64,000 nucleotides of DNA. Source: DAITBA01 sp036824005 (GTDB lineage: Bacteria; Pseudomonadota; Gammaproteobacteria; Burkholderiales; Rhodocyclaceae). Positions 25,717 through 33,867 of this stretch are shown in pieces. Position 1 is the first letter of the stretch. Each line of letters opens with the position of its first letter. The translations under genes and the position numbers were made by a program. Below the pieces are notes generated by a model. That model searched no databases. It was given only the letters and a program-made list of their open reading frames with translations, and was not told where the DNA came from. The stretch lies in NCBI GenBank assembly GCA_036824005.1, contig DAITBA010000008.1, forward strand, positions 83,385-147,384, written 5' to 3'.

Positions 25717-26157
25717 TCAAAACGACACGCAGGCGCGCGTGCGCACCCGGAGCACGGCTTCTTGGTGGAACTCATTCTTGTAGGCGCGGGCGACTTCCTG
25801 CGCTGCCTGCTCGGCGGCTTCGTCGTCGGCATGTACGAGCTGCAGCACGCGCGAGTCTTCGCGCTCGATCGTGCCGCTGGTTCCACGCCACTGGCCGGCG
25901 GCGGACCAGGAGGTGAGACCTTGCGGAAAGCGCGGCGTGACGACGCGGTCGATGAACGCGCGCCATTCGCCCTCGCTGACGGTGCCGCCGGGCCGGGCGG
26001 TGCCGAAGTAGAGGGTGTCGACGATCTGCGTCTGCTCGGCGCTGCCGCAGCCGGCGCCGGGCAGCGCGGCGCAGGCAGACAGGGTCGCTGCGAAACAGAG
26101 CAGGGCGGCCGTGCGCCCGCGTGGGGCGCGATGCTTATCGATCCTGCTCCGGATCAT
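25717..26157 (-). CDS. DUF3574 lipoprotein
   Basis: A 146-residue protein. After a basic N-terminus the hydrophobic stretch TAALLCFAATLSAC ends in a lipobox with Cys29, so a lipoprotein is predicted. The remainder matches DUF3574: DTLYFGTARPGGTVSEGEW near the start, FIDRVVTPRFPQGLTSW in the middle and conserved basic/aromatic residues toward the end (ARAYKNEFHQEAVLRV). The family has no experimentally settled function; it is a small envelope protein. The start at 26157 overlaps the cupin stop by 23 bases; a start at 26190 is possible but lengthens the N-terminus unnaturally. It probably shares a transcript with the cupin gene upstream. Confidence 0.75.
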   Translation of the reverse strand: MIRSRIDKHRAPRGRTAALLCFAATLSACAALPGAGCGSAEQTQIVDTLYFGTARPGGTVSEGEWRAFIDRVVTPRFPQGLTSWSAAGQWRGTSGTIEREDSRVLQLVHADDEAAEQAAQEVARAYKNEFHQEAVLRVRTRACVSF

Positions 26158-26581
26158 AGACGACGACGCTCTCCTGCTCGTTGGGGTCATTGCGCGCCAC
26201 GATGGCCTGGGCCGCTTCCGTATCGCTCAGGTTGAAGGGCTGGTGCGGCACGTCGGGCGGGATGAACATGAAGTCGCCGGCCTCGTTGATCACCGACTTC
26301 GCTAGCCCCGGACCGTAGCGCGTTTCCACGCGCCCGCGCAAGATGTAGATGGCCGTCTCGAAGCCGCGGTGATAGTGGGGCTCGGCGCGCCCGCCGGGTG
26401 GGATGACGACCAGATTCATCGTCAGGGCGCGGGCGCCGGCGGTGGCGCCGGAAATGCCGACGAAGTAGGGCAGGCGCTGGCGCGTCATGATCTGGGCATC
26501 GGGTCGCACGGTGATGATTTCCGCGGTCGGTCCGGCCTGGGGTGAGCAATGTTGATCGGTGGCTTGTCGGTCCGCGGACAT
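26135..26581 (-). CDS. Cupin-domain protein
   Basis: A 148-residue single-domain cupin. Motif 1 is PHYHRGFETAIYILRG, with the expected metal-binding His residues and Glu, and motif 2 is GDFMFIPPDVPHQPFN. The metal-ligand set appears complete, so it is probably a metal-binding enzyme (dioxygenase or isomerase) or a small-molecule sensor. AAGGAG lies seven bases before the ATG. It is divergent from the halogenase-like gene, with 243 bases between. A link to aromatic metabolism is possible given that neighbour, but unproven. Confidence 0.8.
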   Translation of the reverse strand: MSADRQATDQHCSPQAGPTAEIITVRPDAQIMTRQRLPYFVGISGATAGARALTMNLVVIPPGGRAEPHYHRGFETAIYILRGRVETRYGPGLAKSVINEAGDFMFIPPDVPHQPFNLSDTEAAQAIVARNDPNEQESVVVYDPEQDR

Positions 26582-26824
26582 GGTGAGCTCCTTTCACTCC
26601 GGTGCAGCGGCGCTGCACATCATCGCATACGAGCAAACACGCGCGGCGGATGCGACCGTCGCGGCAGTCCGATTCCGGGGCGGCGACAGGCGCGCGCGAT
26701 TGACCGTCCGCGGTTGCGGCGATAAAGTGCCGCCTGCCGACCATGCGGGCACTGGCGCATTGCGAAACGGGCGCCGGTGCGGCCCCGCGTGTCCCCAGTG
26801 CGACCGACGATGCAGCACGCCGCC

Positions 26825-28198
26825 ATGAATCCAACCGCTCCACACCCAGTCGACGTCGAAGCCGACGTGCAGCAATGCGACGTGCTGATCATCGGCGGCG
26901 GGCCGGCCGGCACCACCGCCGCGGCGCTGCTGGCGCGGCAGGGCCGCGATGTCGTGTTGCTGGAGAAGGCGCGCCACCCGCGCTTTCACATCGGTGAGTC
27001 GCTGCTGCCGGCCAACGTCGCCCTGTTCGACCGGCTCGGCCTGCGTGATGCGGTGGAGAAAATCGGCATGCCCAAGTGGGGCGTCGAGTTCGTCTCGCCC
27101 AGCCACGAGCAGCGCAGCTACATCGAATTCGCCGACGCCTGGGACAAGTCCATGCCCTATGCCTGGCAGGTGCGCCGCTCGGAACTCGACGACATCATGT
27201 TCCGCCACGCCCAGTCCTGCGGTGCCGACGGGATCGAGGGCTGCCGGGTGCGTGACGTGGTTTTCGACGCGGACGGCGCCGACGTGCTCGCCGAACTCGA
27301 TGATGGCGGCATCAAGCGGGCGCGCCGCTGGCGCGCGCGCTTCGTCATCGATGCCTCCGGGCGCGACACCTTTCTCGCCGGCAAGCTGGGCAGCAAGCGC
27401 AGAAACGCCAGGCACGACAGCGCGGCACTGTTCGCCCACTACCGCGGGGCCGAACGACTGCCGGGCAGGCTGGAGGGCAACATCTCCATCTTCTGGTTCG
27501 ATCACGGCTGGTTCTGGTTCATTCCGCTCGCCGACGGCACCACCAGCGTCGGCGCGGTATGCTGGCCGTACTACCTCAAGGCGCGCGCCAAGCCGCTCAA
27601 GGAATTCTTCGCCGACACCATCGCGCTGTGTCCGGCGCTGGCCCAGCGGCTGCGCGCGGCGACGCTGGTGGACGATCTGGTCCATGCCACCGGCAACTAC
27701 TCCTACGCCAGCGGCGTCAGCAGCGGCGAGCGCTTCATCATGCTCGGCGACGCCTACGCCTTCATCGACCCGGTGTTCTCCTCGGGTGTCTATCTCGCCA
27801 TGCACAGCGCCTTCGTGGGTGCCGAGGCGGTGGACACCTGCCTCGACCGGCCGGCGCAGGCGCGCCATGCGCTGGCGGCGTTCGATGCGACCATGCGCAA
27901 GGGGCCGCGCGAGTTCTCCTGGTGGATTTTCCGCGTCACCAATCCGACCATGCGCGAGCTGTTCATGCGCCCGCGCAATCCGCTGCGCGTCAAGGAGGCG
28001 CTGCTGTCGCTGCTGGCCGGCGACATCTACGGCAAGACGCCGATCTGGCCCTCGCTGACCCTGCTCAAGGGCGTCTACTACCTCATCTCCCTGTTCCACC
28101 TGCCGCGCACGCTGCGGGCGATGCGCCGGCGCCGCGACAACATCCGCGACCAGGGACCGCTCAGAGGAGAAACCGAGATGGAGCCCCATCGAGGATGA
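26825..28198 (+). CDS. FAD-dependent halogenase-like flavoprotein
   Basis: A 457-residue flavin-dependent enzyme related to pyrrole/phenol halogenases and to the halogenases of xanthomonadin clusters. The FAD site is LIIGGGPAGTTAAALLARQG (residues 21-40), and GESLLP follows. A Lys at about 84 (GMPKWGVEF) aligns, from memory, with the catalytic Lys of PltA-type halogenases. GWFWFIP fits the GWxWxIP halogenase motif and FIDPVFSSG fits the Fx.Px.Sx.G motif. No signal peptide. The start at 26825 is chosen over 26777 because the longer N-terminus is low quality. The stop overlaps the chorismatase ATG (ATGA), so the two form one operon. Halogenation of a hydroxybenzoate-derived intermediate is a reasonable guess; plain monooxygenase activity is not excluded. 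Confidence 0.8.
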   Translation: MNPTAPHPVDVEADVQQCDVLIIGGGPAGTTAAALLARQGRDVVLLEKARHPRFHIGESLLPANVALFDRLGLRDAVEKIGMPKWGVEFVSPSHEQRSYIEFADAWDKSMPYAWQVRRSELDDIMFRHAQSCGADGIEGCRVRDVVFDADGADVLAELDDGGIKRARRWRARFVIDASGRDTFLAGKLGSKRRNARHDSAALFAHYRGAERLPGRLEGNISIFWFDHGWFWFIPLADGTTSVGAVCWPYYLKARAKPLKEFFADTIALCPALAQRLRAATLVDDLVHATGNYSYASGVSSGERFIMLGDAYAFIDPVFSSGVYLAMHSAFVGAEAVDTCLDRPAQARHALAAFDATMRKGPREFSWWIFRVTNPTMRELFMRPRNPLRVKEALLSLLAGDIYGKTPIWPSLTLLKGVYYLISLFHLPRTLRAMRRRRDNIRDQGPLRGETEMEPHRG

Positions 28199-29283
28199 GG
28201 CAGACGGCATCCGAGCCTGCCGCCATCCCGCGCCTCGACGCCCGACGACTCGCCAGCGACGAATGGCGCGCCCTCGCGGCGGGCGCCCCCGGCGCGCTGC
28301 TGGGCGGGGTAGCCTATGGTCTTGCAGGCAGGGAAGACGGAGTGGCGAAGGGCGACGGCGCTGCCGGCCAGTCGTCGGCACCGCCCCTGGCGTGCGTCAA
28401 TGCCCCGTTGATCGGGCCGTCCCTGCCGCGGGTGGATGCCTGGCTGACCGGCGCCCGACTGGTCGAAGGCCGCAGCGGCGCGGTGCGCTGGCGGCACGAC
28501 GGCCACTGGCTGTTCGGCGCGCTGGCGCTCGATGAATCGGAGTCGGCGCCGAACGGGCTGGCGGCGCTGACCCGGCGTGCCTACGGCGACGTGTTCGAGA
28601 GCCTGCGCGCCACGGGTTGCCGGCATCTGGTGCGGATGTGGAACTACCTCGGCGCCATCAACGACGAGAGCGGCGGACTGGAGCGCTACCGGCAGTTCAA
28701 TCTCGGTCGCCATGACGCCTTCGTCGACGCGGGCTTGGCCCGCGGGGAAGGGGCGCCAGCCGCCTGCGCCCTGGGCACGCCCGGCGGGCCGCTGTGCGTG
28801 TGCTTCATCGCCGCGCGCGAAAAACCTGTCGCCATCGAGAACCCGCGCCAGGTGCCGGCCTGGCGCTACCCGATCGACTATGGCCCGCGCAGCCCGACTT
28901 TCTCCCGGGCGGCGCTCGCCGGTGCCGGAGACGGGCGCGTCGCGCTGTTCATCTCCGGCACCGCCAGCATCGTCGGGCACGCCAGCGTCTATGCCGGCGA
29001 CATCGAGGCCCAGACGCGTGAAATCCTCGCCAATCTGCGCGCCGTGGTCGCGGCCACCCGGCGGCGCTGTTCCGCGCCGTTCGAACTCGGGACCCTGGAA
29101 CTCACCGGCTACGTGCGCGACGCTGGCCATGCACAGCAGGTGTTGCGCATCCTCGCGACCGAAATGGGTGCGGACTCTCCGGCCGTGCGGAACGCGCTGC
29201 TGGTCGAGGCGGCCATCTGTCGCACGGAACTGCTGGTGGAGATCGAGGCCTACGGATTCGCGCCCGGGGTGCTTCGGAGATAA
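28195..29283 (+). CDS. Chorismatase (FkbO/Hyg5/XanB2-like)
   Basis: A 362-residue member of the chorismatase family, often labelled pteridine-dependent deoxygenase. These cytosolic enzymes hydrolyse chorismate to 3-hydroxybenzoate, 4-hydroxybenzoate or a dihydrodiol plus pyruvate. Recognisable blocks are CRHLVRMWNYLGAIN, GLERYRQFNLGRHDAF, IENPRQVPAWRYP, YGPRSPTFSRA and FISGTASIVGHAS, all in family order and at normal length. Which product forms cannot be decided from these motifs alone. The start overlaps the halogenase stop by four bases. In Xanthomonas, XanB2 supplies hydroxybenzoates for the brominated aryl polyene xanthomonadin and for ubiquinone; a chorismatase-halogenase pair suggests the same chemistry here, but the polyene synthase genes are not in the window. 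Confidence 0.85.
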   Translation: MRQTASEPAAIPRLDARRLASDEWRALAAGAPGALLGGVAYGLAGREDGVAKGDGAAGQSSAPPLACVNAPLIGPSLPRVDAWLTGARLVEGRSGAVRWRHDGHWLFGALALDESESAPNGLAALTRRAYGDVFESLRATGCRHLVRMWNYLGAINDESGGLERYRQFNLGRHDAFVDAGLARGEGAPAACALGTPGGPLCVCFIAAREKPVAIENPRQVPAWRYPIDYGPRSPTFSRAALAGAGDGRVALFISGTASIVGHASVYAGDIEAQTREILANLRAVVAATRRRCSAPFELGTLELTGYVRDAGHAQQVLRILATEMGADSPAVRNALLVEAAICRTELLVEIEAYGFAPGVLRR

Positions 29284-29412
29284 GGCACGGGCGATGGCGC
29301 AGGCCTCGTACGCCCGTCGTTCGAATTCCGTGCCGGAAATATCTTGTTACGACTTCGTATAAACGGGCGGGCGGTTGATGCGTTCATGGGACATATCAAG
29401 CTCGGAGGAACC

Positions 29413-29616
29413 ATGAAAACCGCCGCCCTCATGTTGCTGGCGCTGGCCGGACTGGTCGGCTGCGTCGTCGTCCCCGCTGAACCGCCGGTCGTCGTCGGAC
29501 CACCGCGTGCCTACATCGGGCCGCCCGTGGTCGTCGTACCCGGGCGCCCGTACTATCGCCACGGTTACGACGGATACCGCCGCTGGCATCACCGTCACGA
29601 TCACTGGCGTGACTGA
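29413..29616 (+). CDS. Small Pro/Tyr/His-rich lipoprotein
   Basis: A 67-residue predicted lipoprotein. The signal MKTAALMLLALAGLVGC ends with lipobox LVGC (Cys17). The mature part is rich in Pro/Val, then Tyr, Arg and His (PYYRHGYDGYRRWHHRHDHW), a pattern common in small envelope proteins that may bind metals or polyanions. GGAGGAACC directly precedes the ATG, fixing the start. It lies 129 bases after the chorismatase and may be separately transcribed. Function unknown. Confidence 0.7.
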   Translation: MKTAALMLLALAGLVGCVVVPAEPPVVVGPPRAYIGPPVVVVPGRPYYRHGYDGYRRWHHRHDHWRD

Positions 29617-29654
29617 TGCGGGCCGACAGTCTCTGGCATTGCGCGTGCGGGCCG

Positions 29655-30104
29655 CTACTTCCCGTCCTGATTTGGCGGCGCGTCCGGATTGAAGTACCGC
29701 TCAAGCAGTTCCTCCGCCTCGTCGCCCTGAATGGTGCGGACGTCCAGCGAGGATGTGCTGGTGGCCCAAAAGTAATTCTGGCGGAACCACTGGCGCATGT
29801 CTCCAGTGAGACGGTCGATCGCGCCCGGGCGGCCGATCTCGAGCAGTGTCTGAATAGCCCGGTCGGCGAGCGGCGTCTTGTCGGTGGTCAGCCCGTTGCG
29901 CTCGCAGTAGTGGAGCAACTGGCCGACGTCCAGGGCGACGATGTTGTCGGGGGCATTTCTCGCCTGAACGAGCAGCTTCTGCAGCAAGGCGTTTTCCTCC
30001 TCCGGCAGCGGGTACTTCGCCTGGATGCTCTCGAGCCACGACGCGAGCCAGCGCGAAATGTTCGCGCGGTGCTCAGCCATCTGCTCGCTGCGTGCTCTGC
30101 TCAT
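29655..30104 (-). CDS. Hypothetical protein (about 149 aa)
   Basis: Unrecognised. A soluble, mainly alpha-helical protein with a charged N-terminus (MSRARSEQMAEHRANISRW), central segment DNIVALDVGQLLHYCERNGL and C-terminus EEAEELLERYFNP-like in character. No signal peptide or membrane helix. Starts at 30104 and 30080 are both possible; the open frame to 30311 is probably not coding, because its extra residues resemble spacer. It is divergent from the secreted repeat protein at 30310 and convergent with the small lipoprotein. Confidence 0.55.
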   Translation of the reverse strand: MSRARSEQMAEHRANISRWLASWLESIQAKYPLPEEENALLQKLLVQARNAPDNIVALDVGQLLHYCERNGLTTDKTPLADRAIQTLLEIGRPGAIDRLTGDMRQWFRQNYFWATSTSSLDVRTIQGDEAEELLERYFNPDAPPNQDGK

Positions 30105-30309
30105 GTCGGAGCTGTTGCCATGTTCGGATGGCGCGGATGATAGGCGCAAGGTATCGACGCGGCAATAGCTGGTGGAGTTGCCCCGGCCAACCGCGCAGTC
30201 GCCAGGGCGGTCCAAGCGTTGAATTGACAGCGTGCGCCGCGGGCGTAGACTTTCTCCCTGAGGCTGGCTCGGTAGTGGTGAAATCCCATCGTCTTGAACG
30301 GGAGGTGCC

Positions 30310-30861
30310 ATGAGGGCATACGTCGTCGTCGCAGCGCGGTGCGTACTCGGGGCAATCGGGGACGCAGCGTTGGCCCAGCAGGGGATCGTGGTGAACGGCG
30401 TTGCGCTCGACGCGCGAACCGTGACCCAACTGCAGGCGGCCTATGGCCAGATTGCCCCGGGTCGCTACTGGTATGACCAAGTGTCGGGACTATGGGGCCG
30501 GGAGCGCGGCCCCCACGCCGGGCAGATCATGCCCGGTCTGCGCTTAGGCGGGCCGTTGCGTCGTGACGCTTCGGGCGGTGGCACGGGTGTGGTCGTCAAT
30601 GGGCGCGAGATCCATCCGGTGGAACTGGCGCAACTGCGCCAGCTGTTCGGCACCGTCAATCCGGGGCGCTACTGGCTCGATGCTCATGGCGTCGGCGGTT
30701 ACGAAGGCGGTCCGCCCCAGTTCAACCTCGGGGCGGCTGCGGCGCAGCGCGGCGGCGGGCCCGGCTATAACCGCAGCGGGCCCGGCGGGCACCTCATGAG
30801 CGACGGTACCTGCTTCGGCTACATGCATCCGAACGGATCGAGCGTGATGAGCGGTTGCTGA
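30310..30861 (+). CDS. Secreted protein with two VVNG...PGRYWYD repeats
   Basis: A 183-residue exported protein. A signal peptide of about 22 residues ends near ALAQQ. Two imperfect repeats follow: residues about 25-63 (GIVVNGVALD ... APGRYWYDQVSGLWG) and 93-132 (GVVVNGREIH ... NPGRYWLDAHGVGG), each a beta-helix-beta-like unit of about 38 residues. The C-terminus is Gly-rich with Cys at about 167 and at the last position (183), possibly a disulfide. GGGAGG precedes the ATG. No enzyme motif is visible; it may be a small surface or cell-wall-binding protein. The repeat type recurs in proteobacterial hypothetical proteins as far as I recall, but function is not known. Confidence 0.65.
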   Translation: MRAYVVVAARCVLGAIGDAALAQQGIVVNGVALDARTVTQLQAAYGQIAPGRYWYDQVSGLWGRERGPHAGQIMPGLRLGGPLRRDASGGGTGVVVNGREIHPVELAQLRQLFGTVNPGRYWLDAHGVGGYEGGPPQFNLGAAAAQRGGGPGYNRSGPGGHLMSDGTCFGYMHPNGSSVMSGC

Positions 30862-30897
30862 CGGATGCGGCGGCATGGGCGGCGTGCCGTGCCTGCC

Positions 30898-32028
30898 TCA
30901 ACGCCAGAACCGACCGTCCTGGCCGATGATACTCAGATCGACAAAATCCAGCCCGGTGTGATCCTCCGGCGAATAGCTGATCACCAGCCCGCCAAGATCG
31001 AAGTTGCGCATGCCATCGAGCGCGGTGAGCACGCTCGCCCGCGTCGGCTTCGGGCCGGCGCGGCGCAACGCCTCGGTCAGGACCTTGGCCGCGGCGTAGC
31101 CTTCCACCATGGCCGGCGTCAGCTCGGCGATGCCTTTCTCCCGCGCCAGCTTCTGCGCCTCCCGGATCATGGGCAGATTGAGCGAGCGTTCGTCGGGAAA
31201 AACCTGACTGACGATGACGCCGCGCGCGTTGGCTCCGAGCAGCTTGATGAACCCCCCCGAGGCATTGTTCGACAACGTGATGACCTGCGCCGTGGAGCCG
31301 GCTTCGCGCATTGCCTTGATGCCGTCCGCGGCCACGGCACCGGAGCCGATCAATACCACGCCATCAGCATTGGCGTTGACGACGCGCAGGGCGATGCCGC
31401 TGAAATCGGGCCTGGCACGGTCGAATTTCTCCACCAGTATCGGCTTCAGGCCGGCTGCATCGATACCCTTCAAGGCGCCGAGCGCGGCATCGGCGCCGAA
31501 GCTGTCGTCGACGTGAATGACGGCCATGCGCCGAACGCCGAGCGCAATCATCTGCGCGACCGCTTTCTCGGCCTCGCTTTGGTACGTGGAGCGGACGTTG
31601 AAAATGTGCTTCCTGAGCGGCTTGTGCAGCAGCATGGCGCCCGTGGATGGCCCGACCAGGGGCACACCGTGCTTATCGAGCCAGGGCATCACTGCCTCGG
31701 TGTGCGGCGTTCCGCGGGTCAGGAACATGGCGACGACGTTCTTCTCCTCGATGAGTACCCGGGCGTTTTCGCCCGCCTGCTTGGGATCGAACTTGTCGTC
31801 GAGGGATTCGAGCCGTATCGGCTGGCCATGGGTGCCGCCCTTGGCATTGACCTGATCGAGCCACAATCTAGCGCCATCAGTCACCTCCTTGACGCTGGAC
31901 GCCTGCGGACCGCTGAACCCCGCCGTTTGACCGATCAGAATGTCCGCCGCGGCGGCGCCGGCGAGTGGCAGCGTGGCGATTGCTGCAATCGTGGCGCGCG
32001 CAATGGCCCGCGCAAGGCTTGCGAACAT
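30898..32028 (-). CDS. Branched-chain amino acid-type ABC substrate-binding protein (orphan)
   Basis: Periplasmic type I binding protein of the LivJ/Leu-Ile-Val family, 376 residues. The signal peptide ends after about 28 residues (PLAGAAAADIL). The mature protein shows the family pattern: ILIGQTAGFSGPQA, GARLWLDQVNAKGG, LESLDDKFDPKQAGENA, and later VEGYAAAKVLTEALRRAG. The ligand may be an amino acid, aromatic acid or amide and cannot be read from sequence. AAGGAAA precedes the ATG at 32028; the larger frame (to 32382) is not coding upstream of it. No permease or ATPase genes adjoin it, so it works with a transporter encoded elsewhere or as a sensor. Confidence 0.85.
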   Translation of the reverse strand: MFASLARAIARATIAAIATLPLAGAAAADILIGQTAGFSGPQASSVKEVTDGARLWLDQVNAKGGTHGQPIRLESLDDKFDPKQAGENARVLIEEKNVVAMFLTRGTPHTEAVMPWLDKHGVPLVGPSTGAMLLHKPLRKHIFNVRSTYQSEAEKAVAQMIALGVRRMAVIHVDDSFGADAALGALKGIDAAGLKPILVEKFDRARPDFSGIALRVVNANADGVVLIGSGAVAADGIKAMREAGSTAQVITLSNNASGGFIKLLGANARGVIVSQVFPDERSLNLPMIREAQKLAREKGIAELTPAMVEGYAAAKVLTEALRRAGPKPTRASVLTALDGMRNFDLGGLVISYSPEDHTGLDFVDLSIIGQDGRFWR

Positions 32029-32164
32029 GTTGTTTTCCTTTCCGGACGCTGACGTCGCCCTGGTTGCATATGCTATACCAAGCTGATTCCGAGAGGCAGG
32101 ATCGCATGGCGGTGCCGCCGCTTTGCCACCGCGCTGGCGGGCGCGCGGACGTGGTGCGGAGCGG

Positions 32165-33307
32165 TTACATGCCGCCGACATTTGGCCTGAGCACAGCGCG
32201 CGCAAGGCAGCGACGCTGCCGTTCTTCGACCCGGTTGGCAAACCACGCCGTGGTGAGCTTGCGCGAGATCTTCGGTCCTCGCAGCACGATGTTCGGAACG
32301 ACCGCGCGGGGCAGCGGACGGCGCTCCAGCCTCTCCGCCAGGTCGAACACGCGCGTGTAGAGCGACGTATGCTCGAACTCATGGCGCGTGCCCTGTTCGA
32401 GCGCGCGACGGATCGCGTCGTTACTCATTTTGAGACGCTTGCCGATCGAGCGCACGGCCAGCTCGGTGGCACCGGGGCGCGCCTCGTCGTTATCGTCATG
32501 GCGCACCAAGTCGCCGTCGAGATCGAGCGGGATACCGGAGAGGATGCTGACCGCGCTCTGGAACGCGGCGTTGCGGCTGGCATAGTGGCCGGCGTTGAAG
32601 TCGGCGAATCGGTGCAAATGATTTTCATAGGGTGCCGGATAGTCGAGCAGATGGGCGATGCCGAAATACAGGCCGCCGCGGCGGGTGAATACCTCGTGCC
32701 GGTACGAGCCATTGACGGCGTAGGGATAGCCGCGCTCCTGCGCGTGAAGCTCGGCGAAGGCAATACTCACCTGCATCGGGCCGCCAGTGCGCACAGGATT
32801 CAGGCCTGCGAACAGGCGCTTGCCCATCGGCACCATGCCGATGAAATCCTCGTAGATGTCGCTCAGCTCTTTCTCGGTTCTCACTGCGTCGATGCGTTCG
32901 CTGTAACTCTTGCCGGTGGACGAGGAGAGCTGCAGCGCGGCGCGTACGGCGAATCTGGGCACGCCGAGCCGCTCCGCGCGGCGGTCGATCTCGTCCCACG
33001 CGATGCGCGCGAGATTGGGCACGGCAGGATCGACGCGGAACCCCGACTCCTGCTCCGTCACGGCTAGCACGGCGCAGATGTTGGGTGTCGTCGGAGCAAT
33101 CGCGAGTGCGGCCATGGCGGCGTAGATATCGACGGCCCATCCGGCACGGTCGGGGGTGCTGGCGGGCAGCAGACTGACGATCTGTGCCCGAACGTCATCA
33201 GGCCGTGGCGCGAACTGGTCGCGCAGGCGCTCGCCGCCGGTACAGCCGAGCAGGGTGGCGACACCCAGACAGACCACTGAGGCTGTGGCTCGGCGTAACG
33301 GTGACAT
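32165..33307 (-). CDS. DUF1615 lipoprotein
   Basis: A 380-residue outer- or inner-membrane lipoprotein. The signal ends in lipobox LLGC (Cys22). The long DUF1615 domain follows, with blocks ICAVLAVTEQESGF, FIGMVPMGKRLFAGLNPVRTGGPMQVS and RGGLYFGIAHLLDYPAPY. The QESGF element followed by GPMQVS resembles the Glu-containing region of lysozyme-like transglycosylases (ESGF ... MQVS), so peptidoglycan binding or cleavage is likely but unproven. The start at 33307 is chosen as the beginning of the signal peptide; the frame to 33418 is not needed. It stands alone, 136 bases after (upstream of) the binding-protein gene on the same strand. Confidence 0.82.
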   Translation of the reverse strand: MSPLRRATASVVCLGVATLLGCTGGERLRDQFAPRPDDVRAQIVSLLPASTPDRAGWAVDIYAAMAALAIAPTTPNICAVLAVTEQESGFRVDPAVPNLARIAWDEIDRRAERLGVPRFAVRAALQLSSSTGKSYSERIDAVRTEKELSDIYEDFIGMVPMGKRLFAGLNPVRTGGPMQVSIAFAELHAQERGYPYAVNGSYRHEVFTRRGGLYFGIAHLLDYPAPYENHLHRFADFNAGHYASRNAAFQSAVSILSGIPLDLDGDLVRHDDNDEARPGATELAVRSIGKRLKMSNDAIRRALEQGTRHEFEHTSLYTRVFDLAERLERRPLPRAVVPNIVLRGPKISRKLTTAWFANRVEERQRRCLARAVLRPNVGGM

Positions 33308-33691
33308 GGTTAGTGGGGGCACCAAGGTTGGGCTCGTCAAAGAACGGCCAAAGACTGAAACGATACACCGTGCGGCACGGCGCTGGCGGGTGGGCGTCGT
33401 GGCTACCTTGCCCGTCAACGCGTGTCCGCTCGGACCAGGAGCACTTGCACAGTGCGGACGATGTCGTGATCGCTATGGATGCGCATGTCTTTGCGCTGCC
33501 GCCGCACGATCCGGCGTAGCGCTGTCGCAGATTGCCTGCGGGATGATTCAGCCGGAGCCGTTCAGCTTCCTGTTTCCTAGCCACGCAACCAACTGCTTGT
33601 TCCGCGGCGGCGTGCCGATTCACCTGCGATCAGTGGTGTGCCGCCCACGACGGACATCCGGCCAGCCGCGCGTCCCCGCCATGGCGGACCG
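33308..33691. other. Spacer without a clear gene
   Basis: About 384 bases between the DUF1615 start and the stop of a possible 43-residue frame. Frames through it on the plus strand look like composition shadows. It should hold the DUF1615 promoter. No repeat, hairpin with T-run, or RNA gene is evident. Confidence 0.4.
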
Positions 33692-33823
33692 CTAACGTCG
33701 TGGTGGTGCAGGCGACGCGCTTGATTTTCGGGAGGTAAGCATCGCGCCGGCGGCGATGTACGGCAGGCCGAGGATGACGCCGGCGGCCGGCGACAAGGGG
33801 AGCCGTCTTTTAAGCCGGCGCAT
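33692..33823 (-). CDS. Possible 43-aa single-pass membrane protein
   Basis: A short frame just downstream of the PilZ-like gene (44 bases). It encodes a basic N-terminus (MRRLKRRL), one hydrophobic segment (SPAAGVILGLPYIAAGAMLT) and a short polar tail. The positive-inside pattern is that of a small membrane protein, but there is no clear ribosome site. It may instead be a remnant of a larger membrane protein. Listed as tentative. Confidence 0.3.
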   Translation of the reverse strand: MRRLKRRLPLSPAAGVILGLPYIAAGAMLTSRKSSASPAPPRR

Positions 33824-33867
33824 TTAGGAAAAGCCGCGCCGGCGCAAGCGGCGCGTGGCCGCCCGGG

